Below are positions 57,950-64,000 of a stretch of DNA of 64,000 bases, piece after piece. The DNA comes from Bretschneidera sinensis (lineage: Eukaryota; Streptophyta; Magnoliopsida; Brassicales; Akaniaceae), in contig CM043705.1 of assembly GCA_023935145.1 (NCBI GenBank), positions 60,432,584-60,496,583 on the forward strand. Reading direction: 5' to 3'. Below the pieces are notes generated by a model, which searched no databases, was not told the DNA's origin, and was given only the letters and a program-made list of their open reading frames with translations. The first letter of the stretch is position 1; each line of letters starts with the position of its first letter. Made by a program: the position numbers and the translations under genes.

Positions 57950-60035
57950 TTTTAATTGTCAGTGTTTAACAATTAAAATAATTAAGGAGATGGACTTATT
58001 ACTACTAATTCATTCATTCTATACAACTCAAAGCCACTTGATTAATTAACTCTTAAATACTGCTGTAGTAGTGGAGTAATTAAGCTACTTGATTTATAGC
58101 TTTATAGATGATAATAATTATGTAGTCCGTAAAACATGTAGAGAGAAAAGAAATGATTACTCATCTTCATTTTTCGCCCATTTACTTTTACGTTGCACTT
58201 AAGAATATATTAATTGGTAACTGATTTGTTGAGCTCGAGCTTAATTTTCCGTGAGTTTGAGATCATAAATTTTTTTCCATTTAATTGGTAGAAGTTTAAC
58301 TTTAATTATTATAACAAAAAAAAGAACTTAATGCAAATAGCCTTGGATTTTCTTCTCTTTCCTTTTTTATTGTATTCATGTTTCGGTTTCCATTCATATT
58401 TTTTTGGGTAATTTCATTTTGATTCCATGCGATTATTTGGTTTTTCACTTTCTCCACTATGAATGTGGTTTAAAACCAATAAAGAATTAGGAACATCTCG
58501 GATAAATGTCATACATCTCACATAACAGAAAATATCAAATTCCATAGTTTGAAAACAAAATCCAAAAAATGGAAGCTAATGACATTTTACGCAAGTCTTT
58601 CATAAATTATAATATATACAAATTATGTACTCGTGCAATGCACGTGCCAACACTATAGTACTGTTGTTATAGTTAATATTTTAAATTAATTTTGTTACCA
58701 ATGGGAGAAATTAATTTATTTAAAAATTAATATGTTATTTGAATTGTATTAGGCAAATAAATACGAGGAAACTATTATTTTAAGTGATTTAAGATTAATG
58801 TGTACCTGAATTTTGAATGTACATAAACTTTTTTCAAGACAATGATTTTTTTAAATAAAATTTTTGGGTCGCTATTTTAATTTGAAATTAAGTAGATTTG
58901 TTTTTTTCTTTTTAATTTTTCATATTAAATCAAATAATTACAGTATGTGTAAGGTAAATGAAATGTTCAGCATCTCAACATTACCTACATGAATGTTGTC
59001 ATGATATATATATTACATTACTGTCTTCTCAGAAGATATGGAGTAATATTTGTATCTAAAAAAATAATTACAACGCTTAGATAGACTACTAAATTGTGTA
59101 GATGAATTCTTTTTCTATATAGAATTAAATCTTTTTTCGAGAGGAATTAGATGAATATTCTAATAAGATAAAAGGAAAATCTTTTAAAAAAGCAGAACTC
59201 ACAGCATCAAATATTCAATAGGAATGACAATGGAGCGGATTTGAACCTCTACCACCATCTTAGCTAACATACATATGGCCCGATTCAGTGCAACCTCTAG
59301 GAGTAAGCCAGAAAAGCAAGAGTTAAATGTAAAATAAATTGATTGTTTAATTTGTAAAAGATTTACAATTTTATAAGTAAAATCAAATTTTAATTCTGCG
59401 AAGAGAAGAAGATGTCAATTTAATATATTTAACTACGTACATAGTAGTACTGTCTTATCAAAAGATAAATTAGATACAGTACTTTTTATTTGGAAGACCT
59501 CTTGCTCGTATAGAATACTAAATTGTGTAGAAGACTGGCTTAATTTCATAAAATAAAACTAAATCCCGTCAGTCTTATGAAAAAGAAAACCTTGCTTCTT
59601 CAAGTCCTTCTTTCTCTCCACTATGTTAACCTTTTCTTAATTCATATTTAATTGCGTACATAGTAATTCTTGCTCAATGGAAGAAGGCAACAATAGTGAT
59701 TTTTCAACACAAATTCCTTTATGGTACGCTGACGGGACTTAATTAGCTGCTTTCAAATTATTATTTTATCATTTAATGACATGTACGTCACTGAAAAAAC
59801 AAAAGCGCTTTCTGGAAGAAGCAATTTCTACTGCGGAAATAGCCTCTCCCATCTTTTAATTCTTTTTCTTAGGTTTTTGTACTCTATTTAGCCATTAACT
59901 TGCACATGTAGGCGGGAATAAGATTTTATATAATTTAGTTAGATTTTGATGAGTTATTCATTAAGGAACAAGGTAGGAATTACAAGTTTGTTTCATGTTA
60001 TGCTTTCTTGTGGAAAACTTTGATTGGAAAATAAT
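57950..60035. other. Intergenic spacer downstream of copy H type
   Basis: This is the diverged spacer, closely matching 11584-13713 and much less like the others. The small-ORF relic is at 59275-59337. The AT repeat expanded at 12644 is short here (about 59002-59014). No gene is seen. Confidence 0.6.
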
Positions 60036-60121
60036 CTAGTTCTGAAGTAGAGTTGCTTATAGGAGTTCATTCCAGTTATCCGGAAGTCCAGGGAGACAAC
60101 AAGGGTTTCTCCATGACTGTA
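60036..60121 (-). pseudogene. TBL: TBL exon 5 stub, copy I, cut by CACTA insertion
   Basis: The C-terminal LPDNWNELLY end with its stop (60036-60038) is followed at 60122 by the CACTA terminus, as at 13714-13799. Both flanks of the insertion point match, so this is a duplicated insertion event. Confidence 0.8.
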
Positions 60122-60675
60122 CACTACAAGTCAAAAGGTCATCACCGGCGCTTTTTGTTTTTTTTTGCATATTTCGACGCTTTAAAGTGCCGCAATATGC
60201 ATATTTTTTCGGCGCTTAGAAGCGCCACTATATGCCGGCTCTATATTGCGGCGCTTCTAAGCGCCGATATATTTCGGTCCTTTTAAGCGCCAAAATACAC
60301 CGGTGCTTAAAAGCGCCAAAATACACCGGCGCTTAAAAGTGCCACTATATTACGGTCATATTATGCATATTGCGGCACTTTTAAGCGCCGCTAAAAGTGA
60401 TTTTAATTGTGTTTTTTACATTATTTTGGCTTAAATATCAACACTAATACCCTTCAATAAATAAAATGTAACATCAAATCCATAAAATTTGAAATGTTCT
60501 TCAATATAGAAAATGTGTCATCAAATATCCATAAAAATTCTATTAATCAATACAAAAGTCATTTCATTTACACAAAAAATAATCATAGTTAACATATAAA
60601 ATTCATACAAAACAAAATAATAGAATGTAGTCTGAAAAATTATTTTACCATCACACTTGACATCAATTATGAGGT

Positions 60676-61084
60676 CCTCTATTAACCAACTGTTGTAGTA
60701 AAGACTTCAGCTCATCAACTTAGGATTGCGTACTGTTCATTTGATCATCGTGCTTCACTGTTATTTCTTGAATCTGATGCGTCTGCTGTTCAATCTGATA
60801 CGCATACTGTTTAATCTGATGCGCATGTTGTTGATTGTTTTCTTCTATTTGTGCTTTTAGACTATTTATCTCTTCAGCATAAGCCCTCCCATATCATTCC
60901 TAATTTGAGCCAAAAATCCATACACAGCAGAGGGTGTAACTCCAAACCCTTGACCTCGGACACGACTGGAACTCTCTTCACCTATAAGCTTGGTGAAGAC
61001 TTCATTTTGTATTGCTAAATTATTGCTAGTATCAGAGGATCCTGAAGCTGCAACAAGTTCAACAACACGAGCTTCAGCTGTCAC
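60676..61084 (-). pseudogene. Ptta/Transposase_24-like C-terminus, CACTA copy 2
   Basis: The frame 60866-61084 ends with QGFGVTPSAVYG-type sequence (here RGQGFGVTPSAVYGF). After a one-base frameshift shared with copy 1, a Gln-rich coiled coil continues (AEEINSLKAQIEENNQQHAH, then HQI-Q repeats). This tail lacks two of the stops present in copy 1 (near 14460-14490), so copy 2 is the less decayed version here. Confidence 0.65.
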
Positions 61085-62152
61085 CTACAATTAGGAAACA
61101 ATAAAGATTAAATGCCCCCAAATATTATGCAGCGAAAGTATCATAACAGAAAAGTTGCTTATAAGATTTTATAGAAAAACGGGCAGAGTTCCCCCTATAT
61201 TTCCATAAAACCTCCTGCAAAGGAAAAACAAAAATACAGTTCAATGCTTATTTTCTATCTATATTTCCATAATACATTTTATATATGTATTAATAACAGG
61301 CATAGGAAGAACCGCAAGCATATTTCCTAAAAAAAAAAAAAAGATAAAGCATATTTGCTGCCTTTCTGTCAAACTATTATGCGTTACTCATACTAACATC
61401 TTTTCAAATCACAAAGGCAGACGTGGCACAAATAAAGCCTTCATCAAAAGATCAATAATAAGGTAGCAATGCTAGTTGTATTTACTCATACTAACATCTT
61501 TAAGAAGATACTAACATCATAAAACCAGAAAAAAAAAAAAAAAAAAAAAATTCAAGAAATTGATGAAAATATATGTGTTTTAAAGTCTAAAGACAGTTAA
61601 ACATTTATAGTTACAATCTAAATTCTAAATTCTAGTTGATAATTGGAATAAACTTGCCTGCAATAAAAAGAACTGCCATGAGCATACAATCAATTGATTC
61701 TTAATGAAAAACCACACTGAACAATTTGAGAATAAAGATTTCTGTTAAAATAAATACTATCAATAAGCAACTACACCCCAACTAAAATCAAAGCCTGAAG
61801 CAACCAAGAAACAAAGCTGCAACAAAGGTTCCCTAACATTACAGAGCAAGCTTAAGCTGCTGAAAAAGTGGTTCCACCAAGACAATGTAAAACTGCTACC
61901 AGATAAGGGCAGCAACAACCGAAAAGTTCCAACAGACAAAACAGACAGCTGCAAGAACTTAGCAGAGTGAAAAATCGATACGAAAAAAATCAATACAAGT
62001 TCCAGGACAATAGATGATACTTTAACATCTCAAATGTTGGAGTGATTTGATGAATGGTTGCAAATTTGCAACATGTTAATACAAGTTGTAGTTCTTATAG
62101 TGAATAGAAAATGTGTTACTTTGATAATAGAATTTTCTTTTATTTTGTGCAG

Positions 62153-62892
62153 GTTGTATTTTTCAGCACTAGAGCATATATAAGCTTCATCAAGCCTAAT
62201 CAGGCAATGTGGTACCGGGCTTGCAAAACTTGGAACAAGAAAGTGACTGAGGCTATTGGTTCTAGGTATTGGTGTGAAGGGTGCCAGAAGAATGATCAAG
62301 AATGCAGTTTAAGGTGAGAGACTTCAGATATTTAAGTAATCATAATTTATACACATAATGGGAATTCATTAAGCTTTTCATGTATTTCTTATGGTAATAA
62401 AGTCTTTGGTCTCTTTTCAGATATATAATGGTAGTGAAAGTCTCTGATGCAAGTGGTGAAGCTTGGGTTTCTATAGTCAACAAAGAAGCAGAGAGGATCA
62501 TTGGGTGTTCTGCCGATGAGCTTGATAAACTGAAATCTCAGGTCAGCTACCAATGAAATTAATCTACTTCCAACAAGCAAAGAAGATTGTCAATTAATTT
62601 ATAATTTTTATCTTCTTATCATTTACAGGATGGAGAAGAAAATGGAAACCAACTGAAACTCAAACAAGCTACTTGGGTTCCTCATCTTTTTCGGGTCAGT
62701 CTTGCTCAGAATGAATACAATAGTGAGAAGAAGCAAAGGATAATTGTCAGGGCAGTTGCCCCAGTTGATTTTGCTACTGAATCCAAATTTTTACTTGAAG
62801 AGATATCAAAAATCAATCTCCATATAAAGCAAGCAAAAACTCAAAGGACTACAGCATCCAAACAACGAAAGAAACACGAATCCCTGGAATAA
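62153..62892 (+). CDS. Captured RPA1/RPA70 C-terminal fragment, copy 2
   Basis: Exons are 62153-62313, 62421-62541 and 62629-62892 (TAA at 62890), matching copy 1 at 15843-16582 exon for exon. The frame is open and all splice sites are kept. Differences from copy 1 are a few substitutions, for example Lys for Glu in SIVNKEAE, Asp for Asn in CSADEL and Asn for Tyr in EENGNQ. The Trp in place of a zinc-ligand Cys before NKKV is shared, so that lesion predates the duplication. A single-stranded DNA-binding role is known for the parent family only. Confidence 0.75.
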
Positions 62893-63489
62893 AATGCAGC
62901 CAAACCCAATTAACAGAAGCACTCTCAGAAAGATCCGCTACGGTCTTTCGAAGCAACAAGAACTAGCAAACTAGATAAAACTAACTCATTGACAACCATT
63001 GTATAACTTCAATTCAACAACTTAAGCAAAATAAGGCAAAATAGCAAACAGAACTGTCCAAAGCATAGCAATTCTCTACGGAAAAAGATACAAACATCTA
63101 TACTGCAACTATACTAACATCCACAATCAGCACCCTAAGACCAAGTTCATACCAAAAATACCAACAATCCCGTGATAAGACAAAGATTTTTGAAAATAAA
63201 ACGTTAATTAAACCAGCCAACAACTCCAAATTGTCACCAAGGCGGGTTGCCAAATAATACTAAGGGTTAGTTGGTAAATCAGAAGGTTGAGTTATAACTT
63301 AAGGCCAACAGTGTTATATCTCAAAAGCCAACATTTCCCACAATGACCCAACATCACTCATTTGAATGAGTGATACAAAGAAACATGCATCAAAACTAGA
63401 GTATAATCCAAGAACGATAAGAGTAAGTTAATTACTATTGTTAACTATCATACATAAAACCATCATATACGTAAGTGAACTTACCACAA

Positions 63490-64000
63490 ATTGTCATGAT
63501 GCTTCATCAATGAAAGTTTCATCCTTGCGTTTATGAGTTTCAGCAAAAAACTCTACGCGCCCGGGCTCATTTCCATGTTTCATCTCCTACCATTTATGAA
63601 AAGAGTTCAAACAATTTCTCAATACACTACACCTCAAATGAAAGATTGGATGAATGAAGGAAATCAACTCATATATTCATCCCGTCTTCTTGCAAAACTC
63701 TTTAAACCAGTCGTGTGAGGACATTGTTGTCTTTCATGTGCCGCTATCCCTATAGTAAAATATTTCTACAACAATAATAAACCAATTGAATAATAAGTCA
63801 GTATTAGAAAATAGAAACAATGAGAATCCAAATGAACATAATTATGAAAAAACAACCTCACTCTGCTCAGAGAACTAGTAGTTCACCAGTTGCTTCCATT
63901 GGTCTTGATCTACTCCTTTTGGAACATTATTGCTCAAAACTTGTTGTTTTGTTTTGTTCCTCACGTGGTCCCTTTTAAGCACATATCGGTAGTCCTTCCA
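63490..64000 (-). pseudogene. Ptta/Transposase_24-like exons, CACTA copy 2 (partial)
   Basis: The minus strand holds the EPGRVEFF exon (near 63500-63590) and QWKQLVNY followed by the same TAG-for-Trp seen at 17565 in copy 1. The exon runs off the window at KKWKDYR. The shared stop shows the gene was already dead before the segmental duplication. Confidence 0.6.

Larger units (their letters stand above)
60122..64000 (-). mobile_element. CACTA (En/Spm) transposon, copy 2, continues past right edge
   Basis: CACTACAAGTCAAAAGG starts at 60122, followed by subterminal repeats to about 60405. Colinear similarity to 13800-17690 then continues to the window end. The subterminal array is shorter by one AAGCGCCGATATATTTCGG unit. 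The element carries the Ptta C-terminus, the RPA1 fragment and the start of the Transposase_24 exons. Its far end and transposase gene are outside the window. Confidence 0.8.

Overview
This is plant nuclear DNA, most likely eudicot. It is AT-rich, has GT-AG introns, and is full of Ty3/Gypsy and Ty1/Copia LTR elements and CACTA transposon sequence. The species cannot be fixed from sequence alone. The backbone is a tandem array of one gene family on the minus strand: TRICHOME BIREFRINGENCE-LIKE (TBL/PMR5) proteins, the Golgi-type polysaccharide O-acetyltransferase family with a GDS motif and a C-terminal DxxH motif. The ancestral gene has five exons (416, 172, 176, 159 and 301 nt) and encodes 407 aa. 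The undisturbed repeat unit is about 4.6 kb, and the copies are labelled A to I here from left to right.

Layout: A (298-985) has only exons 1-2 inside the window. B (3094-5592) is frameshifted in exon 1. C (7702-10200) is the only complete copy with an unbroken reading frame, but its DxxH histidine is Asn. D (10908-11583) keeps only exons 2 and 1. From 13714 an exon 5 stub is interrupted at 13800 by a CACTA (En/Spm) element, which is itself cut off at 19981 by a truncated Copia element (to about 22267). Then come E (exons 3-1, 22786-24090), F (26475-28967, frameshift in exon 2), G (exons 5-3 at 35016-36364 and exons 3-1 at 52179-53320, split by a 15.8-kb Gypsy element), H (55428-57949, frameshift and nonsense) and I (exon 5 stub at 60036-60121, again interrupted by CACTA, running off the right edge).

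Transposons: a 2.7-kb Gypsy gag-protease element (29548-32282) and a 1.2-kb solo LTR (32319-33519) lie upstream of F. The Gypsy element that splits G (36365-52178) carries a Copia solo LTR (40358-41103), a Copia LTR fragment (about 42245-42486) and a Copia element with both LTRs (43645-49086). Several insertions have exact 5-bp target duplications, so the nesting order can be read directly. The two CACTA copies sit at the same exon 5 position beside the same diverged TBL relics (D and H). They are therefore products of one segmental duplication, not two insertions. Both carry a captured fragment of a replication protein A large-subunit (RPA1) gene.

No copy fully visible here looks like a normal active TBL enzyme. 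The window is best read as a decaying, transposon-invaded tandem cluster. C (possible pseudoenzyme) and A (completed outside the window) are the only candidates for a translated product.
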